Assembly (NCBI GenBank): GCA_028641055.1
Contig: CM054063.1
Location: 46,935,920 to 46,999,919, forward strand
DNA from: Alopecurus myosuroides
Lineage: Eukaryota > Streptophyta > Magnoliopsida > Poales > Poaceae
Direction of reading: 5' to 3'
Length of the DNA stretch: 64,000 nt
The stretch's first letter is position 1; each line of letters starts with the position of its first letter. This document shows, one piece after another, positions 21,115 to 31,077 of this stretch. The translations under genes and the position numbers were made by a program. Under the pieces are notes generated by a model. The model was not told where the DNA came from. It saw nothing but the letters and a program-made list of their open reading frames with translations, and did not search any database.

Positions 21115-22170
21115 CTAGTCGTCCTCGTCGTCGGAGAGGTGTACATACGCGGGTGGCTGCCACAGGTGGGCAGGCGGCTGGGCCGGGCTCGCCGGGGGGG
21201 GGGGGGGCATCGGGGGCGCGTACGGCGGCGGCGGGGGCAGTACCTCCTGTGGCAGCGGCGGCGGCGGGGGCAGCTCCTCCTCCTGCTCCGGCGACCCCGG
21301 CGCCCAAACGCCGCCGGTCCAGGCCCAGGTCATGCCATACTCCAGGCCTGGTGGGAGCGGCTGCGGCTCCGGCATGTCCTCGGACGCCTCCAGCTCGGCG
21401 TTCATGGCCTGCCACCAGGGGATGGCAGGCTCGTTAGGGGGTGGCGGCGGCGGTGGCATGGCAGCGGCGTCGGCGGCGGCGGCGGCCACGACACGCTCCC
21501 ACCTCTTGATCTCGTCGTCGACGAGGGAGCGGCGGGAGCGCTCGCAGGCCTCCTCCAGTTGGGCCCGGAGCTCGGGGTCCTGCTCCCCGGAGAAGTCCTC
21601 CGGCTCGTCCACGAGGAGCCATAGCTCCCTCTCCCGGCCGGGCGCTGGCGGGGGGTAGTCGTCCACGTTGGCCTCGAGGGGGGCGGGGATGAAGGAGCGG
21701 CGGCGCTGCTCGTGCTCCTGCTCGAGCCAGGCGGCCCAGTAGGGGGAGCCGCGCGCGTACATCCGCTCCCTGCGGACGGGGGCCGGCAGGAGCTCGCGGC
21801 GGCGCTCGATCTCCTCGAGCAGCGCCGCGCCGGTCGGGGCCGGCGGCACTGGGATCCGCTGGGGATTCAGGTGCCAGCCGTCCGGGAGGTGCACGTCGTT
21901 GTAGAACACCGGAGTGGCATTGTTCCAGTGCCACTCCGCCTCGTCCACCCGGACGTACCGGCGGAACCGCTTGCCCGGGGGCGCGGCGCGGGGCGGCGGT
22001 CGTGCAGCCGGTGGTGGCGCGGGGACGCGTGGCACCCCGCCGAGGCGGACACCTCCAGGGCCGTAGCCGAAGGCCTGCGCCGGCGGGGGCGGGATGCGGC
22101 CTGCGCCGCTCGACGAGCCTCCGTCGTTGTTCCTTGGGCGTTTGCCGGAGTTCGAGAACCAGCGGGACAT
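21115..22170 (-). CDS. Proline-rich accessory ORF of the CACTA element (351 aa)
   Basis: Starts MSRWFSNSGKRPRNNDGG at 22170, the first ATG after a GC-rich leader, and ends YVHLSDDEDD. The N-terminus is basic and Pro-rich. A middle block contains PDGWHLNPQRIPVPPAP, then YWAAWLEQEHEQRRRSFIP, then acidic WLLVDEPEDFSGEQDPELRA and a charged helix RRSLVDDEIKRWERV. The C-terminal third is poly-Pro. The frame stays open over 1.05 kb of GC-rich DNA. It is transcribed towards the transposase gene from near the right end. The order of its middle blocks resembles the pseudogene at 59962-60955, suggesting a family of transposon-carried proteins. The function is unknown to me; DNA binding at the subterminal repeats is a possibility without direct support. 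Confidence 0.6.
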   Translation of the reverse strand: MSRWFSNSGKRPRNNDGGSSSGAGRIPPPPAQAFGYGPGGVRLGGVPRVPAPPPAARPPPRAAPPGKRFRRYVRVDEAEWHWNNATPVFYNDVHLPDGWHLNPQRIPVPPAPTGAALLEEIERRRELLPAPVRRERMYARGSPYWAAWLEQEHEQRRRSFIPAPLEANVDDYPPPAPGRERELWLLVDEPEDFSGEQDPELRAQLEEACERSRRSLVDDEIKRWERVVAAAAADAAAMPPPPPPPNEPAIPWWQAMNAELEASEDMPEPQPLPPGLEYGMTWAWTGGVWAPGSPEQEEELPPPPPLPQEVLPPPPPYAPPMPPPPPASPAQPPAHLWQPPAYVHLSDDEDD

Positions 22171-22689
22171 GGTGGCGGCTAGGGTTGCTTTGCCAGGGAC
22201 GCGTCCGGGGTGGGTGGGTTGTACGGGCGGCGGGGGGCCTTTAAAAAGGACCCGGGGTGGGCTGGCATGCCAACCGGCGGCCTGAACGTGGCGGCGGTTG
22301 CAGGCGGCCATGAATGCGGGGAGCCGAGGCGTGGCGCGTGGGGAGTGGGGCGTGGGAAGCCGAGGCGGGGCGGGAAGACGAGGCGGGGCGGGAAGACGAG
22401 GCGGACAGCGGCCCTTTGACAGTCCTTCGGTCTTAGTTTAATGGACCAGGCGAACCAGCCACCAGGCCGCTGGCCAGTGGCCCCTTCGAACCGTTGACTG
22501 TCCATAAATAAAAGACGCGGGCCAGTGGGCCTTTTTGACTAAAAAATGTGTCAGTGGGCTTAATTAAAGACGTGGGCCTGGAGCGGAGGGAAGGGGAGGC
22601 CGGTTGGCGATTGCGAGGCAGGAGAAAAAAAAACGAACAAAAAAAACCTGCCGCGGCAGGGAAAATGGGCGGACTTTATTCTTTTTTTA

Positions 22690-22890
22690 AGAAGGCATCC
22701 ATCCCGGTCCCTAAAACGAATCGGGACGAACTCCCTCGCGGTCCCTGGCCCAGAGTCGCCACGTGGGCCAGCCTTACCATCCCGGGTGCTGGCACAACCG
22801 GGACCAATGGGGAGGGCCATTTGTCCCGGCTAGCCCATCCCGGTTGCGCAACCGGGACAAATGGCCCTTACGACCCGGGACAAAAGGCCC
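22690..22890. repeat. Right subterminal repeats of the CACTA element
   Basis: CCGGGACCAATGG, CATTTGTCCCGG and the palindromic CCCGGTTGCGCAACCGGGAC at about 22829-22848, repeated in both orientations next to the right terminus. They correspond to the set at the left end. Confidence 0.75.
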
Positions 22891-22924
22891 TGTTTCAACT
22901 AGTGTGTGAAGCAATCTGTTTTAA

Positions 22925-22956
22925 GACTAGCCATAGTGGTGGTATCATGGACGGGG
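22925..22956. repeat. Stub of a Tourist MITE
   Basis: GACTAGCCATAGTGGTGGTA follows TAA and resembles the terminus of the MITE at 13762-14034 (GACTTGCCACAATGG). Only about 30 bp remain before the similarity ends. Confidence 0.35.
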
Positions 22957-23346
22957 CTTGCCTGCGCCCAACGTGTCTATCATCCGATGGTTCGCTAGGC
23001 AGTAGTTTTCTGGCGCCCAAAGAAAAAAAAAATTACCGAAAGCAATACGAAACGACACATACGAGTGCCCCGTATGCTCGGCTTCGTCTATCTTCTCGTC
23101 CTAGCTCGAAACGGAGAGCAGCAAGCAGAGCAGTGGAAGGCGGAGGGGATAAATCGCCGGGACGACCTCCACCGCGCACCTCCTGCCGGTCCCCTTCCTC
23201 TCTTGGTCGCCCCAGGAATCCTTCCTGCCGCTGGCTTGATTCTTCTCTCGCCGGACGCAAAGGTAGGCGACGGATCAAGTGAGGGAGCCCGGACCTGGAG
23301 GACGGGGCTTCCCGTGCGGGCGCAACAGCTGAGAACAGCGAGACCA
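22957..23346 (+). other. Gene-like 5' region without an identified product
   Basis: CT-rich leader-like sequence with a donor-like CGCAAAGGTAGGCG around 23260. A 207-codon plus-strand frame (23065-23688) runs through the minisatellite but has no recognisable domain and changes peptide register at each repeat. I would not call it a gene. Confidence 0.3.
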
Positions 23347-23630
23347 CGGAAGCCTGGACCTGGAGGAGGCGAATCCCATGTGGGCGGCACATCTGCTGCG
23401 AGTTCGAGCGCGGAAGCCTGGACATGGAGGTGGCGAATCCCATGTGGGCGGCACATCTGCTGCGAGCTCGAGCGCGGAAGCCCGGACATAGAGACGGCGA
23501 TCCCATGTGGGCGGCACATCTGCTGCGAGCTTGAGCGCGGAAGCCCGGAGACAGAGGCGGCAAATCCCATGTGGGCGTCACATCTGCTGCGAGCTCGAGC
23601 GCGGAAGCCCGGACATGGAGGCGTCAGATC
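23347..23630. repeat. 64-bp minisatellite, about 4.4 copies
   Basis: Units start with CGGAAGCC at 23347, 23411, 23475, 23538 and 23602 (spacing 64, 64, 63, 64) and contain ATCCCATGTGGGCGGCACAT. The palindrome CCCATGTGGG lies in each complete unit. The spacing is not a multiple of three, arguing against protein-coding selection. Confidence 0.85.
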
Positions 23631-23639
23631 CTGGACGGC

Positions 23640-24061
23640 GCAGCGCCTTCCTCTGGCTCGACGGCGACGGCTGCTGGCTGTAGCCTAACGCAGCTAACCT
23701 GGAGGTTACAGAAGCCCATGGACAAGCCTACAATTTGTTGAGTTGGCTCCACCTCCACCGTCGTACACAGGTTAGAGGTTATATTATGTTCTTGCTTTCC
23801 TGCTAGTAGTTTTGATTTCCTGCTTTCTGAATAAGAGCACGATGGATGGTTTGTGGACATTGAGCTAATTTGGTTCGATATGCCCAGGCTGAGTCAATAG
23901 TTAGTACCTACAAGTTATAATGGAAATTATTTGTAGCTACGAAATTGATTGGGATAGATTCAGTACATCACATAAAACTACATATTATTTTATTTATTAG
24001 TAAGTATGATTTGAACCTTGGATGCACGACAGTGACATAGATAACAAATTTATTAATCTGA
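23640..24061. other. No recognised feature
   Basis: AT-rich sequence between the minisatellite and the C-terminal exon of the FAR1-type gene. It probably includes the 3' UTR and end of that mobile element, but I could not find the terminal inverted repeat. Confidence 0.3.
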
Positions 24062-24247
24062 CTACGGTTGATGGAAGAGGGCTTGATTTTGTCCAGTGAT
24101 CATAGTAGATGTAGAGGTCCCAGTCGACGACATCGGTTGGTTTTGTCCTATCATCATAGTAGAGGTCCCCATTGTGTGTTGTTGTGAGGTATTTAGACAT
24201 GAGTTGCGCTGTGGTAAATAGGTGTACATCTGATTTGTCGGAGGACC
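24062..24247 (-). pseudogene. C-terminal exon remnant of the FAR1/MULE transposase
   Basis: On the minus strand an ACACAG acceptor precedes GGTCCTCC, and the frame reads GPPTNQMYTYLPQRNSCLN, then a Ser/Thr/Gln-rich stretch to a TAG at 24062-24064. Gln/Ser-rich tails of this kind end FAR1-type MULE transposases. It lies just beyond the 3' end of the LINE that interrupts the main part of the gene. The SWIM zinc finger expected in between is missing. Confidence 0.45.
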
Positions 24248-24296
24248 CTGTGTAAAAATTAATTCAATGACAATGCGGTTTCAAAATGGTAAAACC

Positions 24297-27200
24297 TTTT
24301 TTTTAACGAAAATGTAGTTTGTCTGCCTTTCATTGCGAATAGGGGAGAGTATCCAAAGGTTACAATTGGTAACCCTTAGGGTTAGGATTTGAGCAGCAAG
24401 GAAAAAGGATCGGAACAGAACAGCTAAATGATCTAGGGTATTCCTCCTGCAATCGCTTTGCGACCACAGATACAGCAATAACTCCGAGACCCTTAGTCTG
24501 GCTCGAGGGGTCTGTTAGCCAGTAGGTTCACCGATCTCCTGCCTGCGGCCACCCAAGATGTTGCCTCGTTGCAGATCGAGCTGAACACATCCGTGGCCGT
24601 GGTGCTTCTGCTATTGAACGTGCGCTCGTTCCGCTCGATCCAAATACTCCACCAAACAAGCGAGATGATGGACCGCCAGGACTTGGCAGTCTTCCTGTCG
24701 AGTCTTGATGTCGAACTTAGGGCCCAGTCCGTGAGCGAAACTGCATCAGTCGGTGGCGCCAGGGAAGCAAGGAGGCGGGCACGGTGCAGAACCTTTAACC
24801 AGATGGCGCGCGCGAATGGACAGGAGGCCAACATATGGAGCGCCGTCTCCGGAGCAGCGTTGCAGAGCGAGCAATAGGTGTTATGGGGCCAACCACGCCT
24901 CGCCAGCACGTCTGCCGTCAGACACCTGCCCTGAACCGCAAGCCAGGCAAAGAACTTGAACTTCGGTGGGGCGTCCGAATGCCAAACGATCGAAGGGTAA
25001 TCCGGCTGGATCGTTCCGATGAATTGCGCTTCGTATGCCGATCGGGCAGAGTACATCCCGTTTGCCGTCCACCTCCAGGCAATCGTGTCCTGTTCAGCCG
25101 TCAGTTGGATATGCTGTGACATGTTCCAAAGCTTAACGAACTGCAGCATGGCCTGCCCGTTCAAGTCTTGCTTGAGATGCCGCAACCACTTGCCGTTGGA
25201 TAGAGCGTCGTGGATGGAAATCCTCCTGAGGGTGCACTTACTGAAAAGCTCTGGGAAAACCGATCTGAAACTGCCGACCTCGTGCCACGGATCCGTCCAG
25301 AACTGCGTGGTTTTCCCATCCCCGATCTTGAACTTGACAGACGCCTCGAAGAGTGCGCGTACACGGCTATCAATGGGAAGAGGAAGATCCGCCCATGGCT
25401 TGGTAGGCGACATCCACGAGTGCCAGAGCCAACGACACCGTAGCGCCACGCTGCGCGCTGCCAGGTTGGGAACCCCCAGGCCTCCAAATGACTTGGGCGA
25501 GCACACCTTCTTCCAATTGACGAGGCATTTTCCCCCCGTAGCAATCTCTTTGTTTTCCCAAAGGAACCCGCGGGCTGCCTTGTTGATTTTCTTGATCAGC
25601 CAGCACGGAGGATGCACTGACATGATCTGGAACACCGGCATAGCATAGATCACCGAGGTTAGTAACGTGAGTCTTCCAGCTGCCGTGTTGATCCTTTTCC
25701 ATCTCAGCATTGCGTTCTGAATCCTGTCTAGGATCGGCTGTAAGTGTGCGCGGGTGAGCCTCGAAATTGACAGTGGCACGCCAAGGTAGTTGATGGGGAA
25801 ATTAGTGACCGGGGCAGTGCAGAGAGTGGACTATGCTCTGCACGTCGATCCCTTCGCAACGAATTGGTGAAACTGTGCTCTTGGTAAAATTTGTGAGAAG
25901 ACCCGAGGCCTGTCCGAAGGCCTCCAAGATCGAGCGCACCGCATAGACATCCTGGATCATCGGGCTGATGAACAAGACCGCGTCATCAGCATATAGCGAA
26001 GCTCTGAATCGTGGTATCTTCCCTCCGATAGGGCTGAGCACTCCCTCGCGATCAGCCTTGGCGAGCAGCGCTGCCAGCACATCCATTGCGATCACGAAGA
26101 GCAGCGGCGACAGGGGGTCTCCCTGGCGGAGGCCACGTCGATGTCGGATGCTGTCTGATAGTTCTCCATTAACTAGGATCTTGGAGGAGGACGATGCCAG
26201 AATCAATGCCATCCAATCACGCCATCTCTGACCAAAACCCTTTGCTTTGAGCACCTCAATCAGGAATTCCCACGAAAGGCTGTCAAAAGCCTTCTCGATA
26301 TCAAGTTTGACAAGCAGAGCGGGGGACTTTTTCAGGAAGTAGGACCTTGCCAAACCCTTGACGTAGCTGAAATTGTCGTGGATCACCCGTTTCTTGATGA
26401 AAGCAGATTGAGATGGCAGTACCAGAGCATCCATCTTAGGCTGGAGACGCGTGGCCAGTATCTTCATCACAAGTTTACCGAAAAAGCATATCAGGCTTAT
26501 CGGCCTGTAGTCCTTGGCGGCGGTAGCGTCCGGTCTCTTAGGCAAAAGGATCATCGTGGCGGTGTTGAGAGCATGGAACTTGGTACAATTGAGGCAGGCG
26601 AAAGCATGGATCGCGGCCATCAAGTCCGACTTGATAATGGACCAGCACGACTGGTAGAACAGGCCAGAGTATCCGTCAGGCCCCGGCGCCTTATCGCTGC
26701 CCACCTCAAATACCGCCGCCTTGACCTCCTCCTCCGTGATGTCGTCGTCTAGATCGAGGAGTGATGATCGCCTGATATCCAGCTCGTGCAGATCAAGAGT
26801 GTGTTCTCTGTTCTTCTTGAGACCAAACAATTCCTCGAAAAACCCCAGCAGTAACTCCATCTTCTCGTCCTGTCCTATGACGATGACGTCGTCCTTGGCG
26901 ATAGCGAGAACCAAGTTCTTTCTTCTCCGCGCGGATGCCGTAGCATGGAAGAACGCCGTGTTGGCGTCCCCCTCCTTTAACCAAGTCAATCTCGAGCGCT
27001 GCCTCCACTGAGAACGTTGAAGGGCGGCGATGCCTAGGAGGTTTAGCTTCAACATATTACGGAATTGGCTCTCCGCAGCCGACAGCTGTCTTGAGTCCAT
27101 GGCGACATCCAGTCTACCAATTAGCTCACTGGTAATTGCCGCACGGATCTTTAGGTCCCCGACGTTGTTGCTGTTCCATTCCCGCGGTGCCTTGGCCAAT

Positions 27201-28218
27201 CTGGTGAGCTTGCAGTGCAGCACAAGAAAAGGATCAGAGCAGTTGGAGGGCCTGTCCCAAGACGTACGGACCGCATCATGGAATCCATCTAATTTTGTCC
27301 AAAAGTTCTGAAACCGAAAATGTCTAGGCGGGTTGAAGGCCGCATCCGTGTTCAGAAGGAGTGGACAGTGGTCCGACAAATCGGAAGACAGCGCCTGCAA
27401 TAAGCAGCGTGGATGCTCCTCTTCCCAGCCATCATTCATAAGAACACGATCCAACTTCACCTTGATAGCGTCCGCCTGCTCGTTGGACCATGTAAAGTGG
27501 CGACCATGCAGGTGAATGTCGCTAAGGTTTTGCTCGGTAAGGAATCCGCGGAAGGCAGCCATTGAACGGCGATTGTAATTGGTGGTGCTCTTATCGGATG
27601 CTTGCAGGATGAGGTTGAAATCTCCAGCTAAGATCGCAGGCGCAGCTGGGTCACAATGGTTCTTGAGGTCCTCAAGGAATTGCAGCTTGTCTGGCACGGT
27701 CTGGGGGCCGTACACTGTAACCAAGTTGAAACTGAAACCTGACAGCCTCCACGAACAGGTCGCTGCGATAAACGAGGGGCAGATGTGCGAAGGGGTGATC
27801 GTGGCCACATCGGGGTCCCAAGCCACGATGATACCACCTCTGGTTCCGTTGGAAGGAGCAAAGGCAAATTGTGTGTACCTGTTGCCGCAGCATTCAGAGA
27901 TAGTGGAAGCATCAACAACTGATAATTTAGACTCCTGAAGACAGATAACAGCGGGACGGTGCAGCGAGATGACCCCCCTAGCCACAGCACGACGGGTGAG
28001 GCAGTTGAGACCTCTGACGTTCCAAACTAAGATAGAGACAGTAATCATGGACACAAGGTCGATGCGGCGGCAGCAAATACGCCTAGACGCGGCGGCCCTG
28101 TCGGCGTGGCTTTCCGTGGCCAGATTTGGCCAGGGCAGTGAGAGCCTCCAGACTTGCCTCGTCGAGAGGGTCCTCGAATGCCTTGACATATCTCTGCAGG
28201 GCCTGCTCTTCTTCCTCC
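24297..28218 (-). mobile_element. LINE retrotransposon inserted in the FAR1/MULE gene
   Basis: Runs on the minus strand from a truncated ORF1 end (about 28218) to a short A tail seen as T8 at 24297-24304. It contains an ORF2 with endonuclease, reverse transcriptase and zf-RVT domains (24493-28048). The right junction lies where the FAR1 frame (FICASDQ) gives way to EEEEEQALQRYVKAF, probably the end of LINE ORF1. I found no target-site duplication, and host sequence appears to be missing at the insertion, so integration may have been accompanied by a deletion. Confidence 0.85.
24493..28048 (-). pseudogene. LINE ORF2 polyprotein (endonuclease, RT, zf-RVT), frameshifted
   Basis: ATG at 28048 opens MITVSILVWNVRGLNC, the start of an apurinic-type endonuclease domain (VICLQESKL, ILAGDFNLI, SDHCPLLL). 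The reverse transcriptase follows (DKAPGPDGYSGLFYQ, VKLDIEKAFDSLSWEFL, RQGDPLSPLLF, SLYADDAVLFISP), with the catalytic YADD intact. The frame breaks in a CCCC run near 25800 (…SLHCP/VTNFPINYLGVPLS), and the rest (24493-25779) contains the thumb and a C-terminal zf-RVT zinc-binding domain (FFAWLAVQGRC, CSLCNAAPETALHML). This single frameshift is the only break I see in about 1180 codons. It nicks and reverse-transcribes at chromosomal targets when intact. Confidence 0.85.
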
Positions 28219-29943
28219 TCCCCTGGTCCGAAGCACAAATGAATGTGTCATAGTTCATGGTCCGAAGCACTTGTTCCTGAAACATCTTGAAAACTGCAGG
28301 AGTATATGTAGTTGCAGCCTGCCTTAAAATATAGCTAGCTTCTGTTTTCATCTTGGGAGTTGTTTGTGTTGCTTTGAAGTCACACCTCCCCTCTTCAAAT
28401 CTTTTATCAGCAACTAGCCTTTCAAAATGGTGGAAAAAAGTAAGCATGTCATATTTTATACTAATGTATCTCTTCGGTTCGTTGTTCATACTTTCACTTC
28501 TTTGGGTAGTGCTCATGTGGGCAGAGAACATATTTCTACCATACACTTGTGCCCAGTGCTCCCTTTTCGTAAACCACCTTTGAAGCCACTTGTTCTCATG
28601 TAGTCCGTACTTGTCAAGCATTCCATTCCATGCACTTATGAATTCATCTTCTTCCTCTATGTCATAGATACAATGTTGAAAATTAGTACTACCTCCGGTC
28701 CGAATTAATGGTCGCACATTCACACAAGGCTTAGGCAAAACTTTGGTTAGCCGTCCGACCATTAATTCGGATCGGAGGGAGTATTGAACTTCTTATATTC
28801 TGGAACAACTCCACCAAGGTGCTTACAAGCATTTTGATTCATATGCCACACGCAAAGTTTATGATGAGAATGAGGTAAGACTATGCTGATTGCCTTGGCC
28901 ATTGCTGCATCTTCATCAGTTAGAATTGTCTGCGGATGTTTACCAGACATAGCATTTAGAAAAGTTCTAAATAGCCAACCAAAACTTTCAGCGGCTTCAT
29001 CATATAGAAGTGCAGCACCAAAGACAACTGTTTTCTTGTGATTATTAACCCCAACAATCAAGCCAAAAGGACGCCCATCATCTAGTTTCCTATATGTGGT
29101 GTCAAAACAAATAACATCACCAAAAGTGGCATAGTCTGAGACCATTTTGGAGTCAGCCCAAAAAATATTAGTTACCAAATCATCTGCATATACTTGAATT
29201 GAATAGAACAACTTAGCATCTTCTGCCACCTTTTTCTCCATATATTCTAATACTCCTCCGGTGTCACCTTGCTTTGCTTGTAGTGTTCTCTTTGTATACA
29301 GACGATTTTTCATATCTTCACGTGTACAACCAATATTTTCAATTCCACCTGCTTGTTTGGCCATAAGATCAATAGTTGCTTTATTTGAAATGCCTACAGC
29401 CTTTGCGACCTCTGCAGATGCTATTTGTGCTTCGGTTACTTTCCTATAAGATCTCAAGTATTGGGTCATGTCCCCTGTAGCAAGACTATGGTTATGTGTC
29501 TCGTCAAATTGATATACATGATAAAGTCCATTCCTAAGACTTATTTTCATGTGTGCACCACAACCACATCGTGATTCAGGCCTACTATATTTGAATGTAT
29601 CTTCTCTTTTATCTTCACGACGGGCTCCTGGAAATTGTAGTTAATGTCAGTGCACCTGAAATGATTATACACAATAAACGAATTACGACTAGTCTATACC
29701 TTGACGAGAACAATAAAATGTCCTTTGTTGTATTGCAAATGTGTTCTTTACATAGCATTTACTGCCTTTTCGAACACTAAAACCAATATCTTCCGCATAA
29801 TTGTTATAAAAGGAATAAGCTTCCTCTTCAGATAAAAAAATCCATGCCAACCTTTGGCACCTTTTTATTAACACGATATGCGGTATTACTAGCCGTAGTT
29901 TCTTGCACATCCTGTAAAAGTAAACATTCACATTAGTTCTCAC
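28219..29943 (-). pseudogene. FAR1-type MULE transposase gene, disrupted
   Basis: Minus-strand exons: 29700 to about 29928, opening after a TTTTACAG acceptor, with the FAR1 DNA-binding domain (EEEAYSFYNNYAEDIGFSVR, TFYCSRQG); then from 29627 the rest of that domain (ESRCGCGAH, DETHNHSLA) and the MULE transposase core (GDVICFDTTYR with the first catalytic Asp; TDEDAAMAKAI with the second; CVWHMNQN). The intron 29628-29699 is bounded by GT and AG. The core is cut at 28782 by a Stowaway element, resumes as NFQHCIYDIEEEDEFISAWN and YGRNMFSAHMSTTQRSESMN, and ends at FICASDQ where the LINE begins. An extra T near 29850 also shifts the frame in the first domain. FAR1-type MULEs gave rise to the host light-signalling factors FHY3/FAR1; this copy looks like a transposon gene rather than a domesticated one. 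Confidence 0.85.
28689..28781. mobile_element. Stowaway (mariner-type) MITE in the FAR1/MULE gene
   Basis: 93 bp with TIRs CTACCTCCGGTCCGAATTAA and, on the minus strand, CTCCCTCCGATCCGAATTAA. The TA TSD is at 28687-28688 and 28782-28783. It interrupts the transposase frame between PEYKKFNT and NFQHCIYD. Confidence 0.9.
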
Positions 29944-30340
29944 AGATGATTGGCAACAATTATAGAAAAAAATGATTCGTGACCATAGATTTATGATTTT
30001 GATGGTACTCTTGTTTAAAGATAAATACTAATTTCTTATGCATACTCTTGTTCTGAAAGTATTTATATCACATAAGATAGGAGGTTGTGGGAAATTATGT
30101 TCTGAAAGTATTTATATCACATACTGGTCAATTTAATTCTGTTCACACAGCTTGCATTTGATGTTTAAAGAAAAATATAAATACTAGCAACTCTTCCTTT
30201 TGTTGCTTCTGATCCACCAGCATCCTCATGGTTCCTAGCACCAACGCGTGGAGAAGACATCAGTGATTCTCCGCCTCGCCCGCTAGATCGTCGACTCCTC
30301 GTAATTTGCCTCTACGCTATGTGCAGAGTTGGAAGATGAT
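29944..30340. other. No recognised feature
   Basis: AT-rich sequence upstream of the FAR1-type gene. TCTGAAAGTATTTATATCAC occurs twice (near 30053 and 30101). Any earlier exon or terminal inverted repeat of the MULE would lie here or beyond, but I could not identify one. Confidence 0.3.
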
Positions 30341-30544
30341 GCAGGAATCGCTGGTTATGTCCCTGAGAACTCCAATTACAGGGCATTCATGGAGCTGGCA
30401 TTGGCCATGGCCGATTTATACTGGGAACTCCAATTAGCGGACGCAGGAATCGCTGGTTACTTACCTGAGAATTCCAATTACAGGGCGGTCATGGAGCTGG
30501 GATTCGCTATGGCCTATTTCTCCTGGGAACTCCAACCACTGGAC
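30341..30544 (+). repeat. Two tandem 102-bp units encoding a 34-aa repeat
   Basis: Units begin GCAGGAATCGCTGGTTA at 30341 and 30443. A plus-strand frame (30329-30628, 99 codons) reads the repeated peptide DAGIAGYVPENSNYRAFMEL twice with substitutions. The period is an exact multiple of three and most differences leave similar residues, which is compatible with coding. I do not recognise the family. Confidence 0.55.
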
Positions 30545-30834
30545 GTGCGTGGCGTTGGGATTTCCCTCCTGTTCTTGTTTCCAATAGCGGTAGATCAGAA
30601 TATTTGGCGTGCAGCTATGTGTTTGTAGCGCGAAGGAGGCATTTTCCCTCCAGTTTTTTGTACGGTTTTAATAACATGCTTATATTACGGGATGGATTAG
30701 TATTAGCCCGTATCATTGATTTTTTTGCGTGGAAAATACTGTGACGGCCCAAAAAGGAGGAGACCATAGGATGATAGCCACGTTGAAGGGCGCACGGATG
30801 GTCACATGAACAGCGCGTATGCAAGCCCTGTCCG

Positions 30835-30945
30835 TGGTATCATAGCTAGTATCATGCAACTTGGACCCACAAAAAATCTGATGTGCCAGGTAATTAATGA
30901 GGAGAGAGATTGTTATAGTAACATAGGTAGATACCATCGATGGAT
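30835..30945. repeat. Fragment of a Tourist MITE
   Basis: GGTATCATAGCTAGTATCAT, then a variable block, TAATGAGGAGAGAGATTGTT and CATAGGTAGATACCATC follow in the same order as in the intact MITE at 13762-14034. Terminal repeats are lost. Confidence 0.6.
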
Positions 30946-31077
30946 TCAGAAACTCGGGCCAGACCGAGCCAGGCTCGGCCCAAGGCTGCAGTGGTCGAGT
31001 AAAACAGGCCCGGCTCGGTCCATCAGCACAGCGGGCCGAGTCACGGACCGGGCGAGCCGGCTGAAACTCGGTGTGAG

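Larger units (their letters stand above)
15162..22904 (+). mobile_element. Complete CACTA (En/Spm) element, 7.7 kb
   Basis: Begins CACTAGTGAAAACA at 15162 and ends, on the minus strand, with CACTAGTTGAAACA at 22904. The 3-bp TSD TGT is at 15159-15161 and 22905-22907. Subterminal CCGGGACCAATG/CCGGTT repeats lie within about 280 bp of the left end and 215 bp of the right end. Contents in order: subterminal repeats, TATA box (15432), transposase ORF (15708-17579), a second transposase-region ORF (17620-18441), tandem DRM-methyltransferase fragments (18635-19381), a long inverted repeat (19599-20271), an AT-rich spacer, an internal subterminal-like block (20695-20775) and a minus-strand accessory ORF (21115-22170). 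The transposase is deleted internally, so the copy is probably non-autonomous. Both ends are intact and could still be mobilised in trans. Confidence 0.95.

Noticed and set aside
21139..22285. Plus-strand ORFs opposite the CACTA accessory gene (up to 161 codons)
   Set aside because: They are Arg/Gly-rich shadows of the minus-strand proline-rich ORF in GC-rich DNA.
23347..23630. CRISPR-like regularly spaced repeats
   Set aside because: Units are contiguous tandem repeats without unique spacers, in a plant genome.
23065..23688. 207-codon ORF as a host gene
   Set aside because: Most of it is the 64-bp minisatellite read in changing registers; no recognisable domain.
25802..28762. A single 986-codon fusion protein joining FAR1 and LINE domains
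   Set aside because: The fusion is a by-product of an open frame across the LINE 5' junction and the MITE. The components belong to separate elements.
28219..29943. A functional host FHY3/FAR1-type regulatory gene
   Set aside because: A frameshift, a MITE, a LINE and the missing SWIM region mark it as a decayed MULE transposase gene. The frame was probably not under host selection.
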